DNA from: Imbricaverruca yamaguchii
Taxonomy: Eukaryota; Arthropoda; Thecostraca; Neoverrucidae
Direction: 5' to 3'
Assembly (NCBI GenBank): GCA_034440575.1
Contig: JAOTOL010001458.1
Coordinates: forward strand, 647,501 to 711,500
Length of the DNA: 64,000 nt
Part shown: piece by piece, positions 40,313 to 52,269 of the stretch
Position numbering within the stretch: position 1 is the stretch's first letter
Layout of the letters: the number at the start of each line of letters is the position of its first letter
Translations under genes and position numbers: made by a program
The notes under the pieces: model-generated
Databases searched by the model: none
The model's input: only the letters and a program-made list of their open reading frames with translations
What the model was told of the DNA's origin: nothing

Positions 40313-40783
40313 ATGGTTGTCAGGCTCGGATGGGTCGCCGCGCAAACTAGCACTATGTCGGAGCCGTATGCCGAATTGTTTCGCCGGTTTCAGCAGGGCT
40401 CACGGCTGGTGCTGGTGTCCTATGTGGACGAACTATTCCTGCTGTTGTCTGCTCTACTGTTCTGCCTATTGAGGCGATCCGTCCCAGCGACAAGACGCAA
40501 AACTGGCCCTAACGTGGCGGCATGTGGTCGACGGTTCCTGTCACGCGGCTCGCGAGGCTCGCCATTGGCCCAGACGCCTGCCGTCGGCAAAACGCCCCCG
40601 CTGTGGACCAATCATCGCGGCGCGGCGGACAGGCCCAGCTGGGATCAGGCGAACCGCCCCCGGCTGTTCCGCGCCTTCGTCGCGCCCTTTGTCTGCACCG
40701 GGTGTAGCTTTCCGTTCAGCACGACGGCTGGGAACGTTGCCGTCAACTATGCGTCGTGTCACCAAAACCGGCGGGATGACTAA
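40313..40783 (+). CDS. Open frame in a GC-rich stretch, unknown
   Basis: 157 codons from ATG. One hydrophobic segment ([13 protein letters not shown]) is followed by a basic, Pro-rich region. Positions 40490-40770 are GC- and CpG-rich, with an ATTGG at 40562 and a CCAAT at 40607, so this may be a promoter or first exon and not a full gene. No family is recognised. Confidence 0.2.
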   Translation: MVVRLGWVAAQTSTMSEPYAELFRRFQQGSRLVLVSYVDELFLLLSALLFCLLRRSVPATRRKTGPNVAACGRRFLSRGSRGSPLAQTPAVGKTPPLWTNHRGAADRPSWDQANRPRLFRAFVAPFVCTGCSFPFSTTAGNVAVNYASCHQNRRDD

Positions 40784-42230
40784 GGAAGTGAAATTGACAG
40801 CACTAAATGCGCAGGCTCTAATTCATTTGGTAACATTCGGATAAGATTTGCAGGATTCGGATGAGCGTCAAACCAGCTGTCGTGTTGCTATTTGGCTTCG
40901 GATTTGAGGTTGAAATATCACGTTGTCACTCAAAATCATAGCACAGATACGTCTTGGTACGCCGAGCATAGGAAATCATGTTGCAAGCAGCCGCATTCAA
41001 ATATGTGGCCTACATGGCCTTGGGTCCAGAAGGTGAACTATCACGATTTCGCTCAAAATGGATTCAATATAATGTTTCTGCATAATCCGATCACAGCTGT
41101 GTATGTTTCATGGAGCCACATTCAAATAGGTGACCTACGGTGGTCATCTCACGTCAAATTGGTGGACAATCATGGTTTTCACGAACATTGTAAACGAGGT
41201 CCTTTTTTATGCCCTGAATACAAGCAGTGCATACTAGAATCGTCTCATGACGTACTCCGTCTGTGAAAACGACAGTCACATGGTCGCAGATGAAGCTAAA
41301 AAGTGTTCTCTCTCTGTTTGTGAAAGTGACGATTTCAGCACGATCTGGCTAGGTAAAAATATCATAATGAGCGCAGCAAGCTCTGGTAGCGAAAGAATCT
41401 GTATCGGAAAATATTGGTCTGATCAGTTCAAAAGGATATGCATTAGCTGCAAAGTTTACTATCAGGTGCGATATCTTCAGTTCCTCAATATATAATCTGG
41501 CACATAGGAAGGGGCGCGAAAAATATATTTGAACTATGGGAGGGGTGGTATCCACCGCATTTTCTTGCGAAGCTGTAAGTTCATCTGAAACTAAGATCAC
41601 CAAGTCTTTAATTTTGAATAATGTTGCGGGTGTCCACATGTGTGTTTCAACCCAATTCCGATAATTTTCCAATATATATTTTGTACAATGTCTCCGAATT
41701 TTTTGTTTTTGCAAACATATTTTCTGTTCATGATCATCGTCAGAAATGAAACGGATGCACCGAATGGAAATTTGATGCAAACAAAATTCAGAGCTCGGCT
41801 TAAAGGAATAAAACGTGCCTAGGTCGACAAATATATATAATTTATTTTGCGGAATGATTTTAACTCAAAATTGACTTTTCATCGAAGAAAACATGTTCCT
41901 TTGGCTGCTGGCTATCTGTATTTCTTGAGTAGTCCCTGAAAAACATGCCATACTCTAAGTCCCACACATTTCTGAATGCACATGCAATTTCAACATCAAT
42001 GCGTTAACAAACATTACAACTTAAAAATATATATTTCACCAATCGCCTAATGATAAAATTGAAGTCATCCATTTTTTTTTCGGAATTTCCGAGGATATCT
42101 TTACTATACCTAAGGTACCCACGGCACCAGATTGCATGTTCACCCCAAAATTCGGTTTCGTGGAGCTTCGAAATCGACGACATTTGAAACAATTTGGTTA
42201 TCAAAGCCAACCCGACCCCGTTTCATCTAG
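40784..42230. other. Intergenic, faint ~115-bp internal repeats
   Basis: Phrases such as GCCACATTCAAATA and ACGATTTC recur at about 40990-41120 and 41040-41330, suggesting old tandem duplication. No gene is seen. Confidence 0.35.
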
Positions 42231-42234
42231 TTGT

Positions 42235-43045
42235 ATTTGCTTAACATATGTACCATTGTGCAGTGCAGTGGCCCATGCCGTATGTCCACATGCACATTTT
42301 CCCCAAGACCGTGAATAATGAAGTCACATGAAGGTTGAAAAAAATTCCGCGCACAGCCTACGTGCAATGTGACGGTTAAGAGTGGAGAGCAATTGGTGCT
42401 CGACTGTAAACTAATATAAATGATGCTCTGCAGGTGGAAATAACACATTATTGTACTTCTTGCTGTGACATTAGCATGGTCGAAAATGACCAGTTCGCAT
42501 CGTTGTCATGCTTGATGGCATTCGGTGCGTGTTGTAAGCAACCACCAGATGTTCTGAAGTAAAATTACGCCGTTACAGGGGAAAAGGTTATCACTCTATG
42601 GCGATCATACAATGTTTGATCTTTGTTAAGGGAGCTACGGGAGCTACATTGGAGAGCTTGGACACATGTAGAAGTTGGAAAACAAGTTCTCTTAATATCA
42701 CGTTATTTCGTTTTTCTATCTCATCGTTGTTCCACTGCACACTGCTTGGTGCAGTGCAGTGGTGCTCAATAATGTGAAACATGCATGGAGTGCCCAAAAC
42801 TTGAGTAATGAAACCACAGGAAGCTTGTGAAAACTGTCATGTTTTCGGGGACACGCTATGTATACCGTGACAACAAACGAGTACGTTGGCATTACCATAG
42901 AGATTCAACTATGCATCGATGTGCATGATGCCCTCAGGTAGAATGAAGGCATAATTGTACGTCTTGTTGTGAGGCTAGCATGGTCAGATGTTTTGGTTGC
43001 CAGACTAGCAGATGTTCCGAAGTAAAATTACGTCGTCGCACGAAG
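42235..43045 (+). repeat. Diverged tandem duplication, ~500 bp period
   Basis: Blocks GTGCAGTGCAGTGG, TAGCATGGTC and GAAGTAAAATTACG recur in the same order at about 42257/42750, 42472/42976 and 42553/43018. Function unknown. Confidence 0.65.
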
Positions 43046-44220
43046 ATAAACCTATGGTCGGCCTACCACATATTCATATAACCATTCCTACTTGCATTGC
43101 TCGATCCCCGTAGTCTTCTAACGGGAGAAAGAAAACTTATTCGAAATCCCTCCGTTCCAAAAATCGCAAAACCATAGAAAGCCATGGAGAACGAACGCCT
43201 ATGTGATATACTCAAAAGCCAAACCATTTTGTATATGGCAGTCAGATCATGCCCATTTGAATTTCTTACACCAAATTTTCCCATTTCATTGGGCTAGGGG
43301 TCATAGAAGGTTACAAGATTACAAGGTCATATAGTCACCAGGTAAAATGTGAAAAACGTTGATATCTTACCTCGCATACGCTTTCTTTCATCATTTTTTT
43401 CTCTCAAAGATACATAATATGTCACACGTTCTGTTCATTACGGATGAGATATCAATCGCCAAAGATACCCTACTTGTATGACCTCAAAATACTACCGGAG
43501 GATATAACTCCGAAGCCGTTAGTCTGATCGGACTAAAACCTGTTCAGGAGTGTTCAGAGCATACAACTATCATGTAGGTTAATTTTGGTACAAATGCAAA
43601 TCGATCTGCCGTGGAACGCACCAGATATAAGAAATATATACCATGGAATGGAATGCAAACATCAATACAAATATCATTCCCAAACAAAATAGAAGGAAAT
43701 GCCTTCAAAACCACGCAACTCACCTTGGCTTCCCAAAGTGGCGCTGGCCTCCTTCGTTGTTTCTTGTTAACATATAATGATTCGTCATATGGCAGAGAAG
43801 AAAATTCAAAGAGTTCTAAAAATATTTTGAAGGATTTAATCGATGGCATTTTTCACGATTTTCATGATTTCATGATGGTCTTTACTTGCAAGTCTGTTCT
43901 ATGAAGGGCATCAAATGCATGGCGTAAGTTGCATAAATGGACATACATGGAATGTGAACTATATTGAACTATTTTGTACCAGAAAGTGACATGATTGGTG
44001 ATGCATAACTTCCTAGGTCACTAATTGAAGCATAGCATCCAGTCACTAATCGAAGGGAACTAAATAAAGATGAAATGCACTGACTAACAGAACAGTGCAC
44101 TTTTCCTCTCCAAATATGACTCATATTCTAGCTGCTCAAACGCGGGGACTGGGAAGACCTCCCCATTGACTGACTCGTTCAGCTGTTTGCAACCGACGCA
44201 AATTGAAATGCGTACTCGGC
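43046..44220. other. Intergenic sequence
   Basis: No recognisable exon or repeat. Confidence 0.35.
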
Positions 44221-44229
44221 TTGAAAGCT

Positions 44230-45600
44230 AGACGGTGCGAGCCATTGGTGTGCATCGGTCGGTCGCATCGGTCTCATGCTCGACGCCACTGATCCCATCC
44301 GTGCGCGTCTTTTCCTTGACCTTCCTCATGTGAGGCAGAGGGATGCTTCTTGCTGCAGGCACAGCCGCATGCGCCGCTTCGTCCTGGAGTTGAATGGCTA
44401 TGGGGGCAGCGTGCATCAGATCAGTATCCCCATGCACATCAGCATGGTATGTAGCAAACACAAGAACTGCCAGCTGGCTACTGCTGTCGCGCAAGACGAA
44501 TTTTTCAGTTATATTGGAGTCATTCCTCTGCACAATCCTCTCCTCTCTATGTGTCCTAGAAGTGCTTTCCTTGCATGTCGCCGCACCTTTCAGCATGATG
44601 ATGAGCCTACTTGATCATGCACACTGATGTTCTATGACGTAGTTCTACACAGCTGGCGCCTGTACACCATTATCACATCTGCCCCAGAATCAGCTTTAAA
44701 TATCCTCGGGTTTCTTGAAGAATGAGCGCTATCCAATTGCTTGTTCATTTTCTTCCAACATTCCCCACCCTCCAAAAAGGAGTCCGCTTCATTGATTCTC
44801 TGACATGCATCCGCCTTTTCCGACGAAGATTCCAAATGGTCCCTCCCATTGCAAAAAAAAATACAGCGCTCAAAGCTGGCTCATCCGACCTCAATTGGTG
44901 CTTAGAATGAGTACAGCGTGCTGCAGTGCATGCTGACTGTGCTTAGTTGCTGCTACAGCTTTGGACAGTTTTAATTTTGTCTCTGCTTCCTGCAGCCGCT
45001 GATGCCCTGGCTATTTTGCTGCTGGCAGCCTTTGCTGGTGCTGCCCGCTGTGGTATGTCTAGTGCTGCCATCTGTGGTATGCCTGCTTCTGCCCTCTGTT
45101 GGGTTGATCTGTGTTGCTCCGTGCCCCGCTGCTCTTCGTAAGCGCTGTCTGCAGTATGGGGAGACCCATCCCCAACAAAGGCTGTGATACGTGGCATTGG
45201 AATGACCTTCTCCAGGACGATTTGATTTTCTAGGGACTGCAGCTGAATTTGTCTTGCCAAACCCCAGTTCTTTATGACAGATACTAGTGCATCTTGTATA
45301 TGTCTCGTATCATATCTATGATGTCAAAATTGAACATTTGCTCCTTTTGCTAAAGTGGCACGATTAAAAGCCACATTGCCTTCACCCAGATGTTGAACCC
45401 GGTCACCACCTGCTTGACGCTCTGCGATGGCCATCATTATTCGGAATGAAAGACCCATCTGAGTGTTCTAATACAGCACGTGCCTGCCCGGACTCCAAAG
45501 CAGACACAGACCGCATCCTCGCTATATGCCAGCTGTTCGCGAATCGCATTGCGACTGGAGCATAGCATGTGGTGATGGGAAGTTGAGAACGTTTCATTGA
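44230..45600 (-). pseudogene. Retropepsin-like retroelement fragment
   Basis: A series of minus-strand open frames (45260-44943, 44835-44632, 44596-44228) with normal composition. The middle one contains FKADSGADVIMVY, which fits the D-S/T-G-A active site of retroviral-type aspartic proteases in Ty3/gypsy elements. Frames are broken by stops, and no RT block was found beside it. The assignment rests mainly on this one motif. Confidence 0.45.
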
Positions 45601-47575
45601 CACACCTCGGTTCTGTGTATACAGTTTGTAATTTCAGTCCGAATCGAGTCGGTGTTGTAATGTATATGTACACATACACACCATGTGTATGTACACCAGA
45701 ACGGAATGTGTCTGGCATGTGAGATGGTCACATTGATGTTCTCGTTTGGCGCAACGACGACACACGTGTCTTGTTCCACCAGTCGGATACGCGCTGTCAC
45801 ACCAGTCACGTGCGTATGGACGAAATCACCACCATCATCCCCATGTAGTTCGTGCAGTCAGGGGTTTTCGAGGTTTTTCAAATGATGTGTCAGTATCACA
45901 AGCCCAAAGATATATTCTTAGTCATTGAGTTCTGTGATCAAATGCATACAAACACGGGTCACGCAGTCAATGCCGCTAATGCTGAATCAGAGACACATCC
46001 CATCGTCGCCCCCCCCCTCTGCGACAGCCGCGGTAACTCACTAAACATTGCATGTCAGCTGCAGCTATGGGATCTCTGGAGCTCAGCTGAGCCTGCATCG
46101 GCTGAAAAGACGTGTGTGAAGCCAAGGCGTCGATGGCGAGAGGAGCAGGCGAGGATATCCGAGCAAACAAAAACGGCTGAAAAAAAATCAAGAATGTATT
46201 TCATTAGGCATATCACAACCGAGGCATCGACGGATTTGTCTAAAATGGACGTGTGAATTATGAGCAAAGCAGGTGATTATGAAATGTCAATCACCTACCC
46301 GAGAAAATAACGCAGCCAATTCCGTAAATTCATAATCACTCGCTACGTCATGCGATAATGCTAAATAATCGGTATATTCATCACCATTTACATCGTAATT
46401 GAACAGGTACCACACACAACATTCAAGTCCCGAACACATTGGTTACCGTAGGAGCCATGCCTAGCGCCTTAAGGCATGACGCCTACAAAATGAACCTGAC
46501 AACATTTGTCACTCACTTAGTCATCCATCTGCTTCACACTTAATTAATATCACATTCTGAAACTGTTGAAACGAAACACTCAACAAGACAGATATACCAA
46601 CGGCTGGGCAATTGCTATCTACCTGCCACATTAGTGTTGCAAGAATTGTACCGATCGGGCTGCATGGCACGTCAATGGAATGTATTCGGTCATGGCGGAT
46701 TGGCGAACCTCTGTGGCATTGGTACCCAATCATCAATTCTTGTACTGTGCTTGCCGTCGGCAAGCATACACTTGTGTCGCGAATTATTTCATCGTACACT
46801 GCAGAAGCAAAACTTCAGAACAGAGCTCTGGCATGTTTGTATTAAAGACTAATTGTTCTCGTTCTATAGATTTACGTAGTTGTACGCAGTTGTTTTTCGT
46901 AGTTTTCGCAGTATTTCTCAGCATATTGAATGAGTCGTTTTGAACGTCATATTTCTTACGATGAATGACAAGTTTTAAAATGTGTAGGCATGTCAGGGAG
47001 AAGAGAAACACTGAGAATAACGGCAGAGATAATAATACCGTGGTTGATGGTTGTAAAAAAAAGTATTTACTCGAAAAGTAACATTTCTTGACATATTTCT
47101 TCGCAAATTCACTCTCCTTCGTGATATCTTTGCCGCCACAAAACACCGTTCACTATTGAACCAAATATGTGGCAAATCCCTACTTGTATATCAAGTAACC
47201 CGATGATTGTAGTTCATCCAATTTGGGACGTAGCGGTAGAGCAACGGCATGTTTTTTTCATTGATATTTTAATGGCACGGTTTACGGCGTTGAAGTATGA
47301 GGAATGGCGTGTGACGTATCAGCTGTTCATTCGCACTCCTAAAATTAACATGAAACATAGTGTGAAACAAATAGCCACGGTAAACATTATTGCGCCAGAC
47401 GTGTTCTTTGACAGCACAGCATTATATTATTGTTTATGAAAGGATTCCTCGTGGATTTGCATTATGGGTGCATTGATGATATCCCTCTCGCCGTCCCATC
47501 GTACTCTCCTCTCTCCCCTGCCCTGCCATGCCCTCCCCTGCTCTATCATCCCTTCATCTCTCTTATCCTCTCCTT
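45601..47575. other. Intergenic sequence
   Basis: No gene is recognised. The plus frame at 47167-47439 (90 codons) is unassigned. Confidence 0.35.
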
Positions 47576-47945
47576 TCCTCTCATCTCCTCTCATCTCATC
47601 TCATCTCATCTCATCTCATCTCATCTCATCTCATCTCATCTCATCTCATCTCATCTCATCTCATCTCATCTCATCTCATCTCATCTCATCTCATCTCATC
47701 TCATCTCATCTCATCTCATCTCATCTCATCTCATCTCATCTCATCTCATCTCATCTCCTCTCCTCTCCTCTCCTCTCCTCTCCTCTCCTCTCCTCTCCTC
47801 TCCTCTCCTCTCCTCTCCTCTCCTCTCCTCTCCTCTCCTCTCCTCTCCTCTCCTCTCCTCTCCTCTCCTCTCCTCTCCTCTCCTCTCCTCTCCTCTCCTC
47901 TCCTCTCCTCTCCTCTCCTCTCCTCTCCTCTCCTCTCCTCTCCTC
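47576..47945. repeat. Two-phase pentamer array
   Basis: About 34 copies of CTCAT change abruptly near 47755 into about 38 copies of CTCCT. All six frames stay open over parts of it. Confidence 0.97.
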
Positions 47946-50275
47946 CCTTCCCCTCCCCTTTCGTCTCCTCTTCTCTCTTCTCCTCTCTTCTCCCCTTGTC
48001 CTCCTCCCCGCCAACACACATCATGGCAATACTGGAATATGGCTGCTATTCCGCGTGCTCTGTGATATTTGGGCGTTGCAGACTTCAGGTGGTAAAGGTA
48101 AAGATAGAAAACAGTTCCAGAACGGCGGACATCTTGGCAGGTCTTTGGAATCCATGCCTGGCCTGTGACCGGTCTTTTGCAAGCTCATTGTAAAATATCA
48201 GAACAGAACAAAGTATCAAAAATGTGCTTAAAATGCGAATCACGACCATGATCTTGGTTAGTATGAACCGCAATTCAACATTGTATTTAATGGCTGCAAT
48301 ATGTGTGCATAATGAGGAGACGGAGGATTAGCACCCCGCTTCGGTGACGAACCACTTTGATTGTAAAAAGGCGTCACTATGGCTTTGAGTGGTAATCCCC
48401 CTGAACGTTTCAGCCGAAGTCGTCCCTCTGAGGAGAAAAGGCGCCCATCTAGGGCCACTTGAGTGCACCTTCCCCCTAAATATTTTGTCAGCGAATGACA
48501 CCCCTCTGGGAATTGGCGACCGGTGAAAACCGTCACCCACTACTTGCCCTGGCACTCGCGGAGACGGTTTGCGTTAATGATGCACATTGAAATAAAATTC
48601 AGAGTTGTCCAACGACGGTCTGAATTATGATCGGAACGTACTGTGGCATCGGGGTACATCTTAGACAAAGCTGGAATTGTACCATCCATTGATATATTAT
48701 ACGAAACATTCCCCATACGTATTTTCGTTTTATTACATCGCAATGTTTGCGAACACAAAGTGGTGAAGTTTAAATGGTGTACCTGATAAATATAAACATT
48801 TAGACAAACGAGATTGTGTATGGATAGGTTTTTTTCGTGGGCTCTGTGACCATGCTGGGTTCAGAGAACAGATCACTCAATATTTTTGTTTCGCGTTTAA
48901 TATTGCGCTTGATATCAGCATGGGATGAAAAGAAGTCACCTAAAGCCATAACATAATTTGCAATCATTTTGCTATGGCTGAGCCCATAACTAGTTGCGAA
49001 GTTCGGCGTCTGCATACTGCGTATGCGCATAGCATTAACTCCATCCTTCGAAACATCGATAGCTCACCTAACTATTGGAGCAATCTTGGCTTTTCAAATA
49101 CGCTCACAGCGATTACTTCGTGAGAGCTTCGCTACTGGTTGAAGTAATGAGCAAATTCATCGCGATACGAAGTCCGTATCGCATAATCACTACCACTACG
49201 ATTCTCTGTCATTATGGACGCCACATTTGACACCGCATATGGCACGCATTTCCTTCGTGACTGCCTCAAAGAGGAAATAGCCGTCGGCGATCCACCGCTT
49301 TGGAGCACGGTAGAATCACGGTAGAATCACGGTAGATTAGCAAAACGCCACGTGACGGCCTTGTGCCCCCTTCCGGAAGCCTGTCCGTGAATAAAAACGA
49401 AACAAATGAAGTCGAAGAAAAGAATCAAAACGCAGAACGACTGGTGAGCACCTGAATTGAGGTGCATGTGTTTCTAGCTAAGCCTTTATAACAAGTAATA
49501 AGTCGCGAAGACAGCTAAAAGAAAGCGTGCTTACTAAGCTAAATGTTAATCAGCACCATGCGGTTTGGCCCTCCAGCCGCCGGTGTTGCCGTCCGATGGT
49601 GCCCCGTTTGTTTTCAGTTTAGTAACAAATGTAGACTAATGATACGTGGAATCCTGTCAAATTAGATACAGTACCTATACAGTTAATGTTTTGAATATGA
49701 AAGAATAAGAATGGCTGCTTAAATAGGTAGTGACTTGAACATCATATACTGCTGTGTGGCATCACCTAAAGTAATAAAACATGATCTGACTTGCTGAGAT
49801 TAAAATATGAAATATCGGATTAGAAACAGGCCCTTGGTCATGTTTTCAGAAACCTGTCAGAAATTGATTGGTATTTCCGAACTGTAATAGCACTAGTCCG
49901 AATCATAAATATACGACAGCTTGATGCTATTTCTGCATTAAACGGTTCAAGTGCGTTTATGAGATAATCGTTGAAAATAATGGTTTGTCGAAAGAATGTT
50001 GTGAGTTCGTATGTATCATCGACATAGAATGCGTATGTTGAATTAATTTAGCTAAAACACACTGGTGTATATGGAAATGATAAGACAAAAATATGCATAA
50101 TGGGCATACTTGTCTTTTGACCGGGCTTCGGGTTCCATTGACAGGGCTCAAGCTATTCCTGGCCGCACCAGACCGGCCAGGTCTGAGCTTGGTTCCCAAA
50201 ATCTTGAGCACCCCCCACCTCTGGTACATACCACAAACAGTGTCACCTGATGCGCTGTGTTGGCTCTGGAGAAGG
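47946..50275. other. Intergenic sequence
   Basis: The minus frames at 48258-48555 have a GC-rich, repeat-like look but no family. Three short copies of ACGGTAGAATC lie at 49308-49333. No gene is recognised. Confidence 0.35.
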
Positions 50276-50277
50276 GC

Positions 50278-50410
50278 TGACTCATTGCAGACCAATCATC
50301 GGCTTCGACACAGCTGTGTGTGGCGACGCCGACCTATCACCGGCATCGGCACGGCTGTGTGTGATGCCGCCGACCAATTACCGACCTCGACATGGCTGTG
50401 CAGCGGTGAG
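50278..50410. repeat. Three ~42-bp units
   Basis: Units around GACCAATCATCGGCTTCGAC and CGGCTGTGTGTG. Slight resemblance to the 3360 array (GTGTGGCTGTG), possibly by chance. Confidence 0.7.
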
Positions 50411-50829
50411 CGGTGTCCCGCTGTGCCACCAGATGGGAGTGCTCGACTTATCGCAATAAGAAACATTTGGCATCGGGTTGAACACTGTCTATCCTATGGC
50501 TATGCTCCGTCTTGGAGCATACGGGCTATGTGGCACGACCGACAACGGCCACTACAAAAATAACACCGATGTGAGCTTGGTTATTCCTCTGGTAGGCAAT
50601 GACGTGCGGGATGTTAGTGGATGACGTACCAATGGGCGGCTAGTCCTATGGTTGCTCTTTACCAACTGACATACACGGATGACAACTATGGCTCAATTTT
50701 GCCAATCTAGTGACAGTGTGTGAGGTAGTGGGAGTAGCGAACCTATGGAGGTGGGCGGTGGTGTGCAGACTATGCCGTGCACCCACATCGGGGCCAGTAC
50801 GCAGGCGGATGAGATGGTGTGCTACACTT

Positions 50830-51070
50830 CAGCCTCGTCAGTCGCGTCTGGAGGGCGGGCTGGACGACGGCGGACATCGTTGACGTCTGCAGTGGCGAGA
50901 TTGACAGACAACGGACGTCGTTGAGGTCTGAATTGACGGGGATAGCTACTGGACATCGCTGAGGTCAGCTAATGGACATCGTTGACGTTTGGGGTGACGG
51001 GATTTCCAGACAGCGGACGTGGCTGACGTCTGGTAGCACGGACTGGCAGACGACGGATACCTTGCCCGTA
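50830..51070. repeat. Degenerate array around GGACATCGTTGACGTCTG
   Basis: Five to six diverged copies of the phrase GGACRTCGTTGAGGTCTG with spacing of 40-65 bp. Confidence 0.75.
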
Positions 51071-51801
51071 GACTGGCTACGAATTGATGTGCTGGAGGTT
51101 ACGCCACCTGACTGGATTACGAGACTGAGGCGTGTGAATTATGAGTAGGCGGGGCAGGGAGGGGGCGGGTGTGCACCGGATCTGGGCCACATCTGCGCTG
51201 TGCACCGGCCCGAGGCCGCAGTTCGCCACCGAAGAACGCTCTCCCCCGAGGCATTATCCATATACATAGTGTCAGAACCGTCGAAGCATGATAGAAGTTA
51301 GCGCGCAGCGAAGTCTGTTGTGTACTGCGTTCTGTGTCTCTTTGAAGAGCGAATCGATGAATGTTTAACGAGCGAAAGAGCACGAGTTGACACAAGCTAA
51401 ACATTGAGCTCGACGTACTGGTGCGCTTCCCGTGCTGGCGTCGGTTGGCCTGGCGAAATACGCACCGCATTTCTGAAGGATGAACTGCCGTCCGCACACG
51501 AGTATGAACGTGAACAATGTGAACTCGTCGGTTGATGACACTTCCAGGGCAATGGAGCCACGGCGGACTCCCGCACAGTCCCACCTGAGCGCTACGGGCA
51601 GCACGCGCAGTTCAGCGTCCGCTTGGCATCCTCGCCGGCTGAACGCAGTCGGCTGCAGCGACTCCAACACATCTCCTCCGGCGCTTTGACGAGGTCGGTC
51701 GGCACCAAGGCGCATAGTCATCGCCACAGCTGAGCTCAGTCTGTGGCCGCTGCCTCGCGCCGGCTGCGCCGCCGTCCGCCGACCGAGCCGCGACGCACCG
51801 G

Positions 51802-52269
51802 TCACACCGCCGTGTCCAGCGTGTTGATGCGCACCTTCTTGCCGCCGCGCGCTGCCGGCGGCGATCCGGCGCCCGGGTTGTGGATGACCATGACGCCCGA
51901 GTCGATGCTCTCGTCAGCGCTCTCGCGGGGCGGCCGGCGCTTCTTCTTGAGGCTGGAGCGCAGCGGCGACTTGCGCGGGTCGTACGGGATGGGCCGGCCG
52001 TTGTAGCTGGAGGTGGGCGTGGCCGGCGGCGGCGGGCGCGCGTGCAGCACGCCCGGCTGCGGCGCCGCCAGCACGGTGACGCCGTTGACGGCGGGCGCCG
52101 CGCCGCGGCCGGCGCGGCCGGCGCGCGCCGCCGGGTTGCCGATCACGGCCGCCAGGTGGCCGTCCGGGTCGCGCGCCATCGTGACCGGGTCGCCGCCCAG
52201 CCGGCGCGCCAGCACGAACTCGGCGGCCGCGCACGCGCACAGCGCCAGCGTCAGCAGCACGAACAGCAC
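51802..52269 (-). CDS. Last exon: final TM and PDZ-ligand tail
   Basis: 156 codons including TGA at 51802-51804. The acceptor is CTGTCCGCCGCAG. A hydrophobic segment occupies the first 23 residues, then ARRLGG. The tail holds a basic stretch ([11 protein letters not shown]) after [12 protein letters not shown] and ends in DTAV. The region is very GC-rich. Downstream (51100-51800) is probably its 3' UTR. Confidence 0.75.
   Translation of the reverse strand: MLFVLLTLALCACAAAEFVLARRLGGDPVTMARDPDGHLAAVIGNPAARAGRAGRGAAPAVNGVTVLAAPQPGVLHARPPPPATPTSSYNGRPIPYDPRKSPLRSSLKKKRRPPRESADESIDSGVMVIHNPGAGSPPAARGGKKVRINTLDTAV

Noticed and set aside
47430..48193. Ser/Leu/Pro-rich and Arg/Gly/Glu-rich proteins of 88-234 codons
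   Set aside because: Pentamer microsatellite read in several frames.
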